From Rhodoplanes serenus (GTDB lineage Bacteria; Pseudomonadota; Alphaproteobacteria; Rhizobiales; Xanthobacteraceae), in contig CAMDFO010000053.1 of NCBI GenBank assembly GCA_945897515.1, positions 1 through 32,731 of the forward strand: a stretch of DNA of 32,731 bases. Reading direction: 5' to 3'. Numbering within the stretch: the first letter of the stretch is position 1; every line of letters starts with the position of its first letter. The notes below the pieces were generated by a model that saw only the letters and a program-made list of their open reading frames with translations, did no database searches and was not told where the DNA came from. Below are positions 15,563 to 24,532 of this stretch, piece after piece. The position numbers were made by a program, and so were the translations under genes.

Positions 15563-16990
15563 TCACCCGTCTTCCCCCTGATTTTTGGGCGCATTCCGGC
15601 GCGGTTTTTCACCACGCGCCGCAATGTCGGAGACCAGATTGACCAGCATTCCGACCGAGTTGAGCGTGAGGCCTGCGTCGGAGGTTTCTCCCCTCGGTCC
15701 CTCGGGGATCACGGCGCGGGCAAATCCGAGCTTTTGAGCTTCCTTGAGCCGTGCCGGCGCCTGCGCCACCGGCCGCACCGCCCCCGACAGCGAGATCTCG
15801 CCGAAATAGACCGCGTCCGCCGGCAACGGCGCATTGGCGAGCGAAGACACCAGCGCAGCCGCGGCTGCTAGATCCGCGGCCGGTTCCACGATCCGCAAGC
15901 CGCCCGCGACGTTGAGATAGACGTCGTGGCCGCCGAGCTTCACCCCGCAATGAGCCTCTAGCACGGCAAGCACCATCGAGAGCCGGCTGCTGTCCCAGCC
16001 CACCACCGCGCGCCGCGGCGTGCCGAGCGAGCTCGGCGCAACGAGGGCCTGGATTTCGCACAGCACCGGGCGGGTGCCCTCGATGCCGGCAAATACGGCA
16101 GTACCAGGCGAGCCCAGATGGCGCTCGGAGAGGAACAATTCGGATGGGTTGGTCACCTCGCGGAGGCCCAACCCGGTCATCTCGAACACGCCGATCTCGT
16201 CGGTCGGGCCGAAGCGGTTCTTCACCGCGCGCAGAATGCGGAACTGATGCGAGCCTTCGCCCTCGAACGACAGCACCGCGTCGACCATGTGCTCGACCAC
16301 GCGGGGGCCGGCGATCTGGCCGTCCTTGGTGACGTGGCCGACCAGGATGACCGCCGCGCCGGAGCGCTTGGCGAAGCGGATCAGCGCCTGCGCACTGCCG
16401 CGGACCTGCGTCACAGTGCCGGGCGCGGACTCGATCAGGTCGGTCCACATGGTCTGGATGGAATCGATCACCACGAGGCGCGGAAGCTTGCCTTCTGAAA
16501 GGGTTGTGATGATATCTTCAACCGATGTCTCGGCGGCAAGCTCGACCGCGGCGTCGCTCAGGCTCAGTCGTTCGGCGCGCAGCCGAACCTGCGCCACAGC
16601 TTCTTCACCTGAAATGTAAACGGCGCGATGTCCGGCCCGCGCCAGCGCGGCGGTGGCCTGGATCAGCAGCGTGGACTTGCCGATGCCCGGATCGCCGGCC
16701 ATCAGCAGCACCGAGCCGCGCACGAAGCCGCCCCCCGTGACGCGATCGAGCTCGGGCATGCCGGACGGCAGGCGCGGGGCGTCGTGGGTCTCGCCGGTCA
16801 GCGGTTCCAGCGCGAACAGCCGACCCTTGCGCGGCGGCTTGCCGGGACCGGCAGGCCGGGCGCCGATGCCCGCGGCGGCGCCTTCCTCGACCAGCGTGTT
16901 CCATTCCGCGCAGCCGTCGCACTTGCCCTGCCAGCGGTTATGCGAGGTGCCGCAGTTCTGACAGATGAAGGCGATGGTGCGGCGGGACAT
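15563..16990 (-). CDS. radA: DNA repair protein RadA (Sms)
   Basis: RadA is a RecA-related ATPase that promotes branch migration during recombinational repair. The 475-residue product shows all landmarks: a four-cysteine zinc finger C10, C13, C24 and C27 (CQNCG and CDGC), the Walker A GDPGIGKST at 99-107, the Walker B region LVVIDSIQTMW, and the RadA-specific KNRFG motif in RAVKNRFGPTDEIGVFEM. A Lon-like C-terminal domain follows. The start ATG at 16988-16990 is four bases after the stop of the VOC protein gene, so translation of the two is probably coupled. The 210-bp gap to cvpA downstream contains no gene. Confidence 0.98.
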   Translation of the reverse strand: MSRRTIAFICQNCGTSHNRWQGKCDGCAEWNTLVEEGAAAGIGARPAGPGKPPRKGRLFALEPLTGETHDAPRLPSGMPELDRVTGGGFVRGSVLLMAGDPGIGKSTLLIQATAALARAGHRAVYISGEEAVAQVRLRAERLSLSDAAVELAAETSVEDIITTLSEGKLPRLVVIDSIQTMWTDLIESAPGTVTQVRGSAQALIRFAKRSGAAVILVGHVTKDGQIAGPRVVEHMVDAVLSFEGEGSHQFRILRAVKNRFGPTDEIGVFEMTGLGLREVTNPSELFLSERHLGSPGTAVFAGIEGTRPVLCEIQALVAPSSLGTPRRAVVGWDSSRLSMVLAVLEAHCGVKLGGHDVYLNVAGGLRIVEPAADLAAAAALVSSLANAPLPADAVYFGEISLSGAVRPVAQAPARLKEAQKLGFARAVIPEGPRGETSDAGLTLNSVGMLVNLVSDIAARGEKPRRNAPKNQGEDG

Positions 16991-16994
16991 GGTC

Positions 16995-17489
16995 TTAGGC
17001 CGCTTCGACGAGTTGGATGTTGCCGCGGGCGTTGTATTCGGCGACCGAGATGTCGCGGTTGATGGTTGCCAGTGCCCAAATGTGCCCGAACGGATCGACG
17101 ATGGTGGCGATGCGGTCGCCCCATTCAGCGTCTTGCGCCGGCGTCCGCACGGTCGCGCCGGCCGCGACCGCCAGGGCCACGGTGGCGTCGATGTTGTCGA
17201 CGCAGAGCTGGAAGATCGTGCTGGACCGGCCCGGCGCCGGCACCGGGCAGGGACCCGGCAGGCTCATGTCGGCCTCGCGCTTCGGGTTGGCGCCGCAGAC
17301 CGTGAAGGTGGCGCGGCCGATGGTGATGTCGATACCGGTGACCTCCCCGGTTTTCGGGTTGATCCAGTGCCGCGGGGAGGTGGCGCCGAACGCCACAAGG
17401 TAGAACGCCGCTGCCTCTTCCTGCCGGCCGCTCGGCACGAATAGCGTCAATCCGATCCCGTCGCGCGTGGTCAAGCCGGTGATGGCCAT
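16995..17489 (-). CDS. VOC family protein (glyoxalase/bleomycin-resistance fold)
   Basis: The 164-residue product is built of two paired beta-alpha-beta-beta-beta units typical of vicinal oxygen chelate proteins. The repeat unit opens with LTLFVPSGRQEEAAAFYLVAFGATSPRH and recurs as FQLCVDNIDATVALAVAAGATV. The end DRIATIVDPFGHIWALAT is the usual C-terminal strand and loop. Members range from glyoxalase I and ring-cleaving dioxygenases to metal-free binders, and this pattern resembles the PhnB/YycE-like group, so the reaction is unknown. It lies between alr (104 bases away) and radA (four bases), and both genes share its strand. The start ATG at 17487-17489 was taken from the open frame; no strong ribosome site is seen. 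Confidence 0.85.
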   Translation of the reverse strand: MAITGLTTRDGIGLTLFVPSGRQEEAAAFYLVAFGATSPRHWINPKTGEVTGIDITIGRATFTVCGANPKREADMSLPGPCPVPAPGRSSTIFQLCVDNIDATVALAVAAGATVRTPAQDAEWGDRIATIVDPFGHIWALATINRDISVAEYNARGNIQLVEAA

Positions 17490-17593
17490 GCCCGAATCTC
17501 CCCTTTATGAGGCGACCGACGCTATGAGCGAGATGAGAACAATGCAAGAACATTCGCTCCGGGGCGAAGTTCCGGAACGAAAACGCCGGAATT

Positions 17594-18760
17594 TCAGCTC
17601 TTCCAGACCCGGTGGTAGCGCCGGCCGAGGTTGGTCAGGACCTCGTAGCCGATGGTCCCGGCCTGGGTGCCGATCGGATCGACGCCGAGATTGCCGCCGA
17701 TCAGAGCGACGAAATCGCCTCTGCGCACGGCGCCCTCTGGCAGCTCGGTGACATCCACCGCCAGCAAATCCATGGAAATGCGCCCGACGATCCGGCAGCG
17801 CCGGTCCGCGACGATCACGTCCCGGCCGGGATCGGCTTCGGTCATCGCCGCCGCCCGCATGAAACCGTCGGCGTAACCGGCCGCCAGCACGGCGATCCGG
17901 CTGGCGTGCTTGGCGGTCCAGGTCGCGCCGTAACCGACTGTCGCGCCGCGGGCCACGCTGCGCACCTGCAGCACGCGCACCTGCACCTCGACAACCGGCC
18001 GCATCGGGTTGGGGCTGCCGGGCGTCGGATTGACGCCGTAAAGCGCGGCGCCCGGGCGGACCAGGTCGCAATGCGTGGAGCCATCGAGAAAGATGCCGGA
18101 CGAGTTCGCCAGCGACGAGGGGATGCCGCGGAACAGCGTGCGGATTTCGCGGAATTGCCGGATCTGCCGGTCGTTGAGCGGCTGCGCCGGTGTCTCGGCG
18201 CAGGCGAGGTGGCTCATCAAGAGCGCGATGCCGTGGTTCTCCGATTGCAGGCGCGCCGCCACCGCCGCGGTCTCGTCCACTGACAGGCCGAGCCGGTTCA
18301 TGCCGGTGTCGACATGCACCGCAGCACCGCCGCGCCATCCGCTCGCGGCGATGAACTGGTCCCACTCGGCAAGCTCGACCGAGCTGTTGATGACCGGCCG
18401 CGCATAGGCTTCCACGAACGCCGGTCCGGCGCCGCTGGTGAACCCGTTGAGCACGTAGATCGCCGCCTCCGGCGCCAGCGCCCGCACCCGCCGCGCCTCG
18501 GATAGGTGCGCCACGAAGAAGGTCTTGCAGCCGGCGCGTCCGAGCGAGGTCGTCACCTGGTCGAGGCCGCAGCCGTAGGCATCGCCCTTGACCACGGCGG
18601 CGCATTCGGTCGGCAGCACGCGTGTCGCCAGCGCACGGTAATTGGCGGCGATGGCGGCAAGATCGATGGTCAGCGTGCCGCCGGCCTCGATCTCGGCCGG
18701 GCCGCCGGTGGCGATGGTCGGGCGCGCGGGCTGTGCCGGCGGCTTGGGTTCGCGTGCCAT
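17594..18760 (-). CDS. alr: Alanine racemase
   Basis: Alr is a PLP enzyme that interconverts L- and D-alanine, supplying D-alanine for peptidoglycan. The 388-residue product has the TIM-barrel N-terminal domain with the PLP-binding lysine Lys58 in AAVVKGDAYGCG, and the catalytic tyrosine Tyr278 in VGYGATW. Conserved segments include HVDTGMNRLGL, DLVRPGAALYG and GRISMDLLAVDVTELP. The PLP motif is slightly unusual: KGDAYGCG in place of the common KADAYGHG. A 28-residue polar N-terminal extension precedes the usual start of homology at LTIDLAAI. The ATG at 18758-18760 has no obvious ribosome site, so the true start may be later. It lies 74 bases after dnaB on the same strand. Confidence 0.96.
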   Translation of the reverse strand: MAREPKPPAQPARPTIATGGPAEIEAGGTLTIDLAAIAANYRALATRVLPTECAAVVKGDAYGCGLDQVTTSLGRAGCKTFFVAHLSEARRVRALAPEAAIYVLNGFTSGAGPAFVEAYARPVINSSVELAEWDQFIAASGWRGGAAVHVDTGMNRLGLSVDETAAVAARLQSENHGIALLMSHLACAETPAQPLNDRQIRQFREIRTLFRGIPSSLANSSGIFLDGSTHCDLVRPGAALYGVNPTPGSPNPMRPVVEVQVRVLQVRSVARGATVGYGATWTAKHASRIAVLAAGYADGFMRAAAMTEADPGRDVIVADRRCRIVGRISMDLLAVDVTELPEGAVRRGDFVALIGGNLGVDPIGTQAGTIGYEVLTNLGRRYHRVWKS

Positions 18761-18834
18761 GGGCGGGTTATATGGCGGTCCGCGGGCATGCCGTAAAGCT
18801 TCCGCCAGCAGGTGAAAGCTAGGCTACCCGGAAC

Positions 18835-20337
18835 TCAGTCACCCATGCGCTCAGGCAGATATTGATCCTTCGCGAGGTCGCCGAACCGCGTGATGTTGGC
18901 ATCGAACTGGACCTGCACCGTGCCGGTCGGGCCATGACGCTGCTTGCCGATGATCAGCTCGGCCTTGCCGTGGACCAGCGCCATGTCGGTCTGCCACTTC
19001 AGGTGCTCCTCGCTGCCCGGCCTCGGCTCCTTGTTGGCGAGATAGTATTCCTCGCGGAACACGAACATCACCACGTCGGCGTCCTGCTCGATCGAGCCGG
19101 ATTCGCGAAGGTCGGAGAGTTGCGGACGCTTGTCGTCGCGGCTTTCGACCTGACGCGAGAGCTGCGACAGCGCGATGATCGGCACGTTAAGTTCCTTGGC
19201 CAGCGCCTTGAGGCCGGTGGTGATCTCGGTCACCTCCTGCACGCGGCTTTCGGAGGCGCGCTTCTGCGAGCCTGACAGAAGCTGGATGTAGTCGATGACC
19301 AGTACGTCGAGCCCGCGCTGGCGCTTCAATCGCCGCGCCCGCGCCGCGAGTTGCGCGATGCTCAGGCCGCCGGTCTCATCGACGTAGAACGGCAGGCCCT
19401 GCAATTCGATCGAGATGTCCTTGATCTTCTCGAACTCGTCCTCGTGAATGCCGCCGCGCCGGATTGTGCTCGACGGAATGCCGGTGCGCTCGGCGATGAT
19501 ACGAGTGGCCAACTGCTCCGCCGACATTTCGAGCGAGAAGAAGCCGACGATGCCGCCGTCGACCGTTTCGATATGTCCGTCGGCGCGGGTTTCGCCGCGG
19601 TGCGCCGCGGCGATATTGTAGGCGATGTTGGTGGCAAGCGCGGTCTTGCCCATGCCGGGGCGGCCGGCGACGATGATCAGGTCCGAGGATTGCAGGCCGC
19701 CCATCTTGGCGTCGAGGTCCTTTAGCCCGGTGGCGAGGCCCGAAAGCTTGCCTTCGCGCTGGAAGGCCCGCGCCGCCATGTCGACCGCGGTGGTCAGCGC
19801 CTGGGAGAAGCGCTGGAAGCCCGAGCCGAACCGGCTGGTCTCGGCGATTTCGTAAAGCCTGCGCTCGGCGTCCTCGATCTGCTCGCGGGGCGCGAAATCG
19901 ATCGGCGCGTCGAACGCGCCATTGACCATGTCCTCGCCGATGCGGATCAGATTGCGCCGCACCGCCATGTCGCTGATGGTGCGGCCATAGTCGTTGGCAT
20001 TGATGACGGTGGTCGCCTCTGCCGCCAGGCGCGCGAGATACTGGCTGGCGTTCATGCCCGCGATCTCGAACTCGGCGGGCAGAAAGGTCTTCAGCGTGAC
20101 CGGCGTTGCAACCTTGCCGGCTCGAATGAGATTCGACGCCAGCTCATAGATTTGCTGATGGATAGGCTCATAGAAATGCTGCGGCTCAAGGAAGTCGGAG
20201 ACGCGGTACAGCGCCTCGTTATTGACGAGAATGGCGCCGATCAGCGCCTGCTCGGCCTCGATGTTGTGCGGCGCGCTGCGGTATTCCGGCGCAGCGGGCG
20301 CCGGCAGCTTGCGAACGGTCGATTCGATAGGTGCCAT
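18835..20337 (-). CDS. dnaB: Replicative DNA helicase DnaB
   Basis: DnaB is the hexameric helicase that unwinds DNA at the replication fork. The 500-residue product has the all-helical N-terminal domain (APHNIEAEQALIGAILVNNE at the start), a linker, and the RecA-like domain. The latter carries Walker A GRPGMGKT at 225-232, FFSLEMSAEQLATR, and VLVIDYIQLLSG as Walker B. The SQLSRQVESRDDKRPQLSDLRESG stretch and the REEYY segment are hallmark motifs. No intein is present. The start ATG at 20335-20337 is the family start. In this order the gene follows cfa and precedes alr. The 270-bp gap upstream shows no gene. Confidence 0.98.
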   Translation of the reverse strand: MAPIESTVRKLPAPAAPEYRSAPHNIEAEQALIGAILVNNEALYRVSDFLEPQHFYEPIHQQIYELASNLIRAGKVATPVTLKTFLPAEFEIAGMNASQYLARLAAEATTVINANDYGRTISDMAVRRNLIRIGEDMVNGAFDAPIDFAPREQIEDAERRLYEIAETSRFGSGFQRFSQALTTAVDMAARAFQREGKLSGLATGLKDLDAKMGGLQSSDLIIVAGRPGMGKTALATNIAYNIAAAHRGETRADGHIETVDGGIVGFFSLEMSAEQLATRIIAERTGIPSSTIRRGGIHEDEFEKIKDISIELQGLPFYVDETGGLSIAQLAARARRLKRQRGLDVLVIDYIQLLSGSQKRASESRVQEVTEITTGLKALAKELNVPIIALSQLSRQVESRDDKRPQLSDLRESGSIEQDADVVMFVFREEYYLANKEPRPGSEEHLKWQTDMALVHGKAELIIGKQRHGPTGTVQVQFDANITRFGDLAKDQYLPERMGD

Positions 20338-20607
20338 GGTGCGTGATCGAAGAATCTATCGAGAAAATGGGCCATTGGGGACGCTCGCCTGCAACGCTAC
20401 ATTCGGCACTCTCGATATTCGCTCGACATTGGGGCGCGCATACGGCGTCGCGTGCGCCAATGTGACTTAGCACCGGCGGCCGAAGGCGCAGCCGAACGTT
20501 TGCCACTGTCCCCGTTACCCACTGACGTGTTGTGCGAATCCTCGCGCCAGCCTTGACGGGGCGTGCCGGTAACAGGGTGAGCTCATGCGTGGTTGCGGAT
20601 TCGCTTG

Positions 20608-21867
20608 CTATTCGCCCGCCAAGCGCAGCGGAAGACGCTGTGCGGCTTCGAGGGCGCGCAACCGCGTTTCCTCGTGCGCAATGTAGTCGCGCGTCACCGG
20701 CACCACACCCTGCCGCTTGGTGAGCTGGATCTGCATCACCATCATCGCCTGCTGCCCGCGGAACGCCATCTCCGAGGCCGCCAGGTAGAATTCCCACATT
20801 CGCACGAAACGCTGATCGTAGATCCGCTGCGCTTCCTCGCGGTACGCCATGAAGCGGTCGCGCCAGGCCTTCAAGGTTTCGGCGTAGTGCAGCCGCAGGA
20901 TTTCAATGTCCGCAACCAGCAATCCGGACCGCTCGATCGCCGGCAAGACCTCCGACAGGGCAGGGATATAGCCGCCTGGGAAGATGTACCTGGCGATCCA
21001 CGGATTGGTGACGTTCCGCCCCTCGGAACGCCCGATCGAATGCAGCAACATGACGCCGTCGTCGGACAACAGGCCCGCGCATTTGCGGAAATACGCTTCG
21101 TAGTGATTGAGCCCGACGTGCTCGAACATCCCGACCGACACGATGCGGTCGAAACGGCCTTGCAGATCGCGGTAGTCCCGGAGATGAAATTCGGCGGTGC
21201 GGCCGAGTCCTTTTTCCGCGGCACGCTCCCGGGCGCGGGCGAGCTGTTCCTGCGACAGGGTGATCCCGGTCACCTGCGCGTTGCAGAATTCAGACAGATA
21301 AAGCGCCAGGCCGCCCCAGCCGCAACCGATATCGAGCACGTGGTGGCCTTCGCCCACCAGAAGCTTGGCAGCGAGGTGGCGTTTCTTGGCGAGCTGGGCG
21401 TCGTCGAGCGACTGGCCGGCGGATTCGAAATAGGCGCAGCTGTATTGCCGGTCGGCGTCGAGGAAGAGCGAATAGAGCCTGCCGTCAAGATCGTAATGAT
21501 GCGCGACATTGCGTCTCGACCGCGCCGGCGGGTTGAGCTGCTGAAACCGCCGCTTAAGATAGCGCAGGAACCATTGCGGCTGCGCCCATGCCGGCGGTAT
21601 GCCATCGGACGACTGGCCCAGCACCAGCGCGAGCAAGTCGGCGATTGAGCCCTGCTCGACCACCAGCGTGCCGTCCATGTAGGCTTCGCCGAGCTTGAGC
21701 TCGGGGTCGAGCATCACGGAGCGTTGCGCGGCCCTGTTGGTGAACCGCACCGCCACGGGCGTTCCGGTGCCGTCGCCAAACTGGAAAACGAAACCGTTCG
21801 CCGTGGTGACCCGGAAGGTTCCACGCCGCACAAAACGCTCAAGTCCCAATCGAAGCAACCGGTTCAC
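20608..21867 (-). CDS. cfa: Cyclopropane-fatty-acyl-phospholipid synthase
   Basis: The enzyme adds a methylene group from S-adenosylmethionine across the double bond of membrane unsaturated fatty acids, often in stationary phase or acid stress. The 419-residue product has the N-terminal lipid-binding region (FGDGTGTPVAVRF, EAYMDGTLVVEQG), AHHYDLDGRLYSLFLDADRQYSCAYFE, the SAM motif VLDIGCGWGGLAL at about 177-189, and GMFEHVG. The GTG at 21867 is preferred because it gives MNRLLRLGLERFV, where homology begins. GTG 21978 would add 37 residues that look non-conserved, and neither has a convincing ribosome site. It is divergent from the cytochrome-like gene at 22056. No regulatory site was recognised. 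Confidence 0.94.
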   Translation of the reverse strand: MNRLLRLGLERFVRRGTFRVTTANGFVFQFGDGTGTPVAVRFTNRAAQRSVMLDPELKLGEAYMDGTLVVEQGSIADLLALVLGQSSDGIPPAWAQPQWFLRYLKRRFQQLNPPARSRRNVAHHYDLDGRLYSLFLDADRQYSCAYFESAGQSLDDAQLAKKRHLAAKLLVGEGHHVLDIGCGWGGLALYLSEFCNAQVTGITLSQEQLARARERAAEKGLGRTAEFHLRDYRDLQGRFDRIVSVGMFEHVGLNHYEAYFRKCAGLLSDDGVMLLHSIGRSEGRNVTNPWIARYIFPGGYIPALSEVLPAIERSGLLVADIEILRLHYAETLKAWRDRFMAYREEAQRIYDQRFVRMWEFYLAASEMAFRGQQAMMVMQIQLTKRQGVVPVTRDYIAHEETRLRALEAAQRLPLRLAGE

Positions 21868-22055
21868 GGCCGCCCCCACACTCCCCAACCACCGCCCCTC
21901 AAGCGGCAACTGCGTCGGCGTATTAGACCAAAGTCTTGTATTGTGGGCAACATGGTCGCGTGGTCGCAGCCGCCTCACTTTCGCGCAAATATGGGCTATG
22001 ACCGGGTGCGCGCCGCCTCCGGTTCGGTCCGGTGCGGGCAGCGGGGAGAGACATT

Positions 22056-22730
22056 TTGTTTGGCTTTATGTCATCCGGTAGCGGCTTGAGCGCTCGGGGG
22101 CTCCTGGCTTTGCTCTCGGCCGGGCTGCTCGTGGTGCTGGTCGCCATGGAGACCCAAGCGCAGGGGCGGAGCCCCCGGCCTTCGCAGCCGCCCGCCGCGC
22201 CGCCGCCCTCCTCGCAAGGCGAGAATTTCAGCGCCGGCAAGCCCCCGGCCCAGCTTTTCCAATCCGATTGTACCGGCGCTGGGTGCCACAGCAGACCGCA
22301 AGGGCTGTCCAAGGACCGCGGCCAGGGCAGCCTCGCCGGCTTTCTGCGCGAGCACTATACCAACAGCCGCGAGAGCGCCGGCGCGCTGGCGGGATATCTG
22401 GCGAACCTGCCCCCCGAGGCTCGGCCAGCGCGGCCGGAACGCCCACCGCGCGCCGCCGCAACGCGACCCGAGGACGATCCCGAGGCGGCGGCGCGGCAGC
22501 GGCGCACGGCCACGCCGGTACCTCCGGTCGAGGTGCCCGGCATCGACGCGGTGCGGCCTGAGCCCGCAAAGCCCGCACCGCCGGTGGCCGCACGTCCGCC
22601 GCAGCGACCCCGCCAGCAGACCAGCGCCGGTCCGGCTGCGGTGCCGGAGCCTGCTCCGGCGCTGGAGGCGGCACCATCACCGCCGGAACCGCCAAAGCCG
22701 AAGCCTCCGGAATTCGACATTTTCGATTAG
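22056..22730 (+). CDS. Cytochrome c-like exported protein with CX4CH motif and proline-rich tail
   Basis: The 224-residue product has a signal sequence (about residues 10-36, TQA before QGRSP). After a Pro/Ala spacer comes DCTGAGCHSR with Cys72, Cys77 and His78, that is CX4CH, not the normal heme c motif CXXCH. The next 40 residues, including FLREHYTNSRESAGALAGYLANLP, resemble the C-terminal helix of small cytochromes c. A disordered Pro/Ala/Arg/Glu tail of about 100 residues ends in EFDIFD. I recall similar SDCTGxGCH proteins in Bradyrhizobium-type genomes but know no function. The TTG at 22056 is preferred as start because GGGGAGAG at 22043-22050 lies five bases upstream; ATG 22068 is possible but badly spaced. 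It is the only forward gene in a reverse block and is convergent with rplI. Confidence 0.82.
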   Translation: MFGFMSSGSGLSARGLLALLSAGLLVVLVAMETQAQGRSPRPSQPPAAPPPSSQGENFSAGKPPAQLFQSDCTGAGCHSRPQGLSKDRGQGSLAGFLREHYTNSRESAGALAGYLANLPPEARPARPERPPRAAATRPEDDPEAAARQRRTATPVPPVEVPGIDAVRPEPAKPAPPVAARPPQRPRQQTSAGPAAVPEPAPALEAAPSPPEPPKPKPPEFDIFD

Positions 22731-22739
22731 GCCGAGCCG

Positions 22740-22774
22740 AAAAAAATCCGCCCCGGAGTTTGAGCCGGGGCGGA
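22740..22774 (-). terminator. Rho-independent terminator of the rplI operon
   Basis: On the reverse strand a perfect 10-bp GC-rich stem (22747-22756 pairing with 22765-22774, eight-base loop) is followed directly by seven T residues (complement of the A-run 22740-22746). It lies 21 bases past the rplI stop. In the forward direction the stem is followed by AAAA, so it should act for rplI rather than for the convergent cytochrome-like gene. Confidence 0.92.
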
Positions 22775-22795
22775 AAACGCCTCTTGCCAAAAACT

Positions 22796-23401
22796 CTAGG
22801 CCTTGGTGGTCGTTTCCTCGGCCGTTGCTTCGCCGGCGCCCGGCTCGAAGACGGCTGCGGCTGCCGCTGCGGCAGCGGCGGCTTCGTCCGCGTCGTCGTC
22901 GGCTTCGTCGCGACGGATCGTCACGTCTTCGCCGCGGAACAGCCGCTCGGCTTCATCGGCGCTGCGCGCCACGCTGACCTGGATCGTCACTTCGACCTCG
23001 GGGTGCAGCATCACCGACACCTTGTGCAGGCCGATGGTCTTGATCGGCGAGTTGAGCGCCACCTGATTGCGTTCTGCTCCGAAGCCGCCTTCGCTCATGA
23101 CGCCGGCGAGATCGCGGGCGGTGACCGAACCGTAGAGCTGGCCGGTTTCGGACGCCTGCCGGATCACCACGAACTTCTGGCCGTCGAGCTTGGCGCCGAC
23201 CTTATCGGCCTCGCCCTTGGCGGCGAGGTTCTTGGTTTGAAGCTCGACCTTCATGCCTTCGAACTTGGTTCGGTTCGCCGCGGTCGCACGCAGCGCCTTG
23301 CGCTTCGGCAGAAGGAAATTTCGTGCGAAGCCGTCTTTGACGCGCACGACGTCGCCCATCTGGCCGAGCTTGGCGACGCGTTCGAGCAGGATCACTTCCA
23401 T
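22796..23401 (-). CDS. rplI: 50S ribosomal protein L9
   Basis: L9 binds 23S rRNA at the base of the L1 stalk and helps keep reading frame. The 201-residue product starts [21 protein letters not shown], the family N-terminal domain, with the RNA-binding [18 protein letters not shown]. The C-terminal domain runs to about residue 160. An Ala/Glu/Asp-rich tail of some 40 residues (acidic DEADDDADE, then ten alanines) makes it longer than the 150 residues of Escherichia coli L9; similar tails are usual in this order. The ATG at 23401 is clearly the start. It is the last gene before the strong terminator at 22740-22774. Confidence 0.98.
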   Translation of the reverse strand: MEVILLERVAKLGQMGDVVRVKDGFARNFLLPKRKALRATAANRTKFEGMKVELQTKNLAAKGEADKVGAKLDGQKFVVIRQASETGQLYGSVTARDLAGVMSEGGFGAERNQVALNSPIKTIGLHKVSVMLHPEVEVTIQVSVARSADEAERLFRGEDVTIRRDEADDDADEAAAAAAAAAAVFEPGAGEATAEETTTKA

Positions 23402-23438
23402 TGTCGTTTCTCCACGAGGTCGGGTTGAGGGATCGGGT

Positions 23439-24395
23439 TCATTGGTTCGGAGGCTGCAGCGTGCCGCGCTTGCGCGCCACGCGGTTGCGGATATCGAAGG
23501 CGCTTTCGGCCAGACCAAATAGGCTCATGATCAGCACGGGCCAGCCGAATACGAGGACGGCTGCATAGATGCTGCCCAGTACGAACGGGCGGCTGCCGAT
23601 GCCGCGCGTGATCGAATGCAGCACCGCAAATCCGAGGATCGCGTAGGACATCAGCAAGGCGAAGGCGAGCACGCTCGCGCAGGTCCCGACCATACCGGGG
23701 ACGAACGAGCCCGCGATGGCCGCTCCCAACAGAGCGGGGGCATAGGCGGGAAATTGCATGGCCGGCAGATCCGGCCACGGACGCCGCATGCGGCCCGAGA
23801 CCTTCACGACCCGCGCGGCTAGCCACAGATTGACGATGCCGGTCAGCGTCGTCAGCACGGCCGCTGCCGGCGGCAGCGCCGCCACCAGGAAATCGAGCAG
23901 ACGATTGGGGTCCAACGTCGTGCCGGGCGGCCTGGTCTGCATGCGGAGCATGCGCTCCAGTCCGCTGCGCAGCGCGGCGCGGAAGGTTTCGACGTCGGTG
24001 CCGAAATTGAGGATGGCGGCGATCACGATCAGCGCGCTGATGAGCGCGGCCCACGTCACCAGATGTCCCGCCGGGTACCATTCCATGCCGTCAGGCGTCT
24101 GGCGCTCGGCCGGACGCCCGAGCAGCGCCAGATAACCGAGCCACCAGGCCGGGAGACCGATCCCGATCAGGAACGAGATGAAAAAGAAGCTGCCGAAAAT
24201 GATGCCGAGGGTGGTCGACGCAAAGACCGCGGCGATCAGGGCGGCCCAGTGGCTCCAGCCGAGCGCTGCGATCAGGATCGGCAGCGGCGCGAGATAGAAC
24301 AGCAGCACCGAGATCAGCGATCCCGATGCGACCGATGCGAACAGCAAGGCGGTCGCCGCGCCTGCGCTGATGCCGATGAGAAACAATTGCACCAT
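23439..24395 (-). CDS. DUF2232 multi-pass membrane protein
   Basis: The 318-residue product is an integral membrane protein with about eight hydrophobic segments, beginning [20 protein letters not shown]. Its [11 protein letters not shown] and [20 protein letters not shown] segments suit the DUF2232 family, whose members sit between rpsR and rplI in many alphaproteobacteria. A role in energy-dependent transport or in envelope biology has been speculated, but no function is known to me. The ATG at 24395 follows AAAGGAG. The gap to rpsR is 137 bp and holds two small hairpins. The gap to rplI is 37 bp. The position inside a ribosomal-protein operon suggests growth-linked expression. Confidence 0.9.
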   Translation of the reverse strand: MVQLFLIGISAGAATALLFASVASGSLISVLLFYLAPLPILIAALGWSHWAALIAAVFASTTLGIIFGSFFFISFLIGIGLPAWWLGYLALLGRPAERQTPDGMEWYPAGHLVTWAALISALIVIAAILNFGTDVETFRAALRSGLERMLRMQTRPPGTTLDPNRLLDFLVAALPPAAAVLTTLTGIVNLWLAARVVKVSGRMRRPWPDLPAMQFPAYAPALLGAAIAGSFVPGMVGTCASVLAFALLMSYAILGFAVLHSITRGIGSRPFVLGSIYAAVLVFGWPVLIMSLFGLAESAFDIRNRVARKRGTLQPPNQ

Positions 24396-24496
24396 CGAGC
24401 TGTCCCGCTCCTTTGAGCGGTTAGAGGCGGATCTTTCGTCCGCCCCAACCATCGGCCCCCGGAACGATTCCGAAGGCCTCGATTTTTGGACCACGC

Positions 24497-24518
24497 GCCC
24501 TCCCGACCGGGGGAGGGC
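24497..24518 (-). terminator. Hairpin between rpsR and the DUF2232 gene, possible attenuator
   Basis: GCCCTCCC (24497-24504) and GGGAGGGC (24511-24518) form a perfect 8-bp stem with a six-base loop, 14 bases past the rpsR stop on the reverse strand. No T-run follows, so it is more likely an RNA-stabilising or attenuating hairpin than a full terminator. A second 6-bp hairpin lies at 24426-24444. Confidence 0.35.
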
Positions 24519-24532
24519 TAAATCTTGGACGT

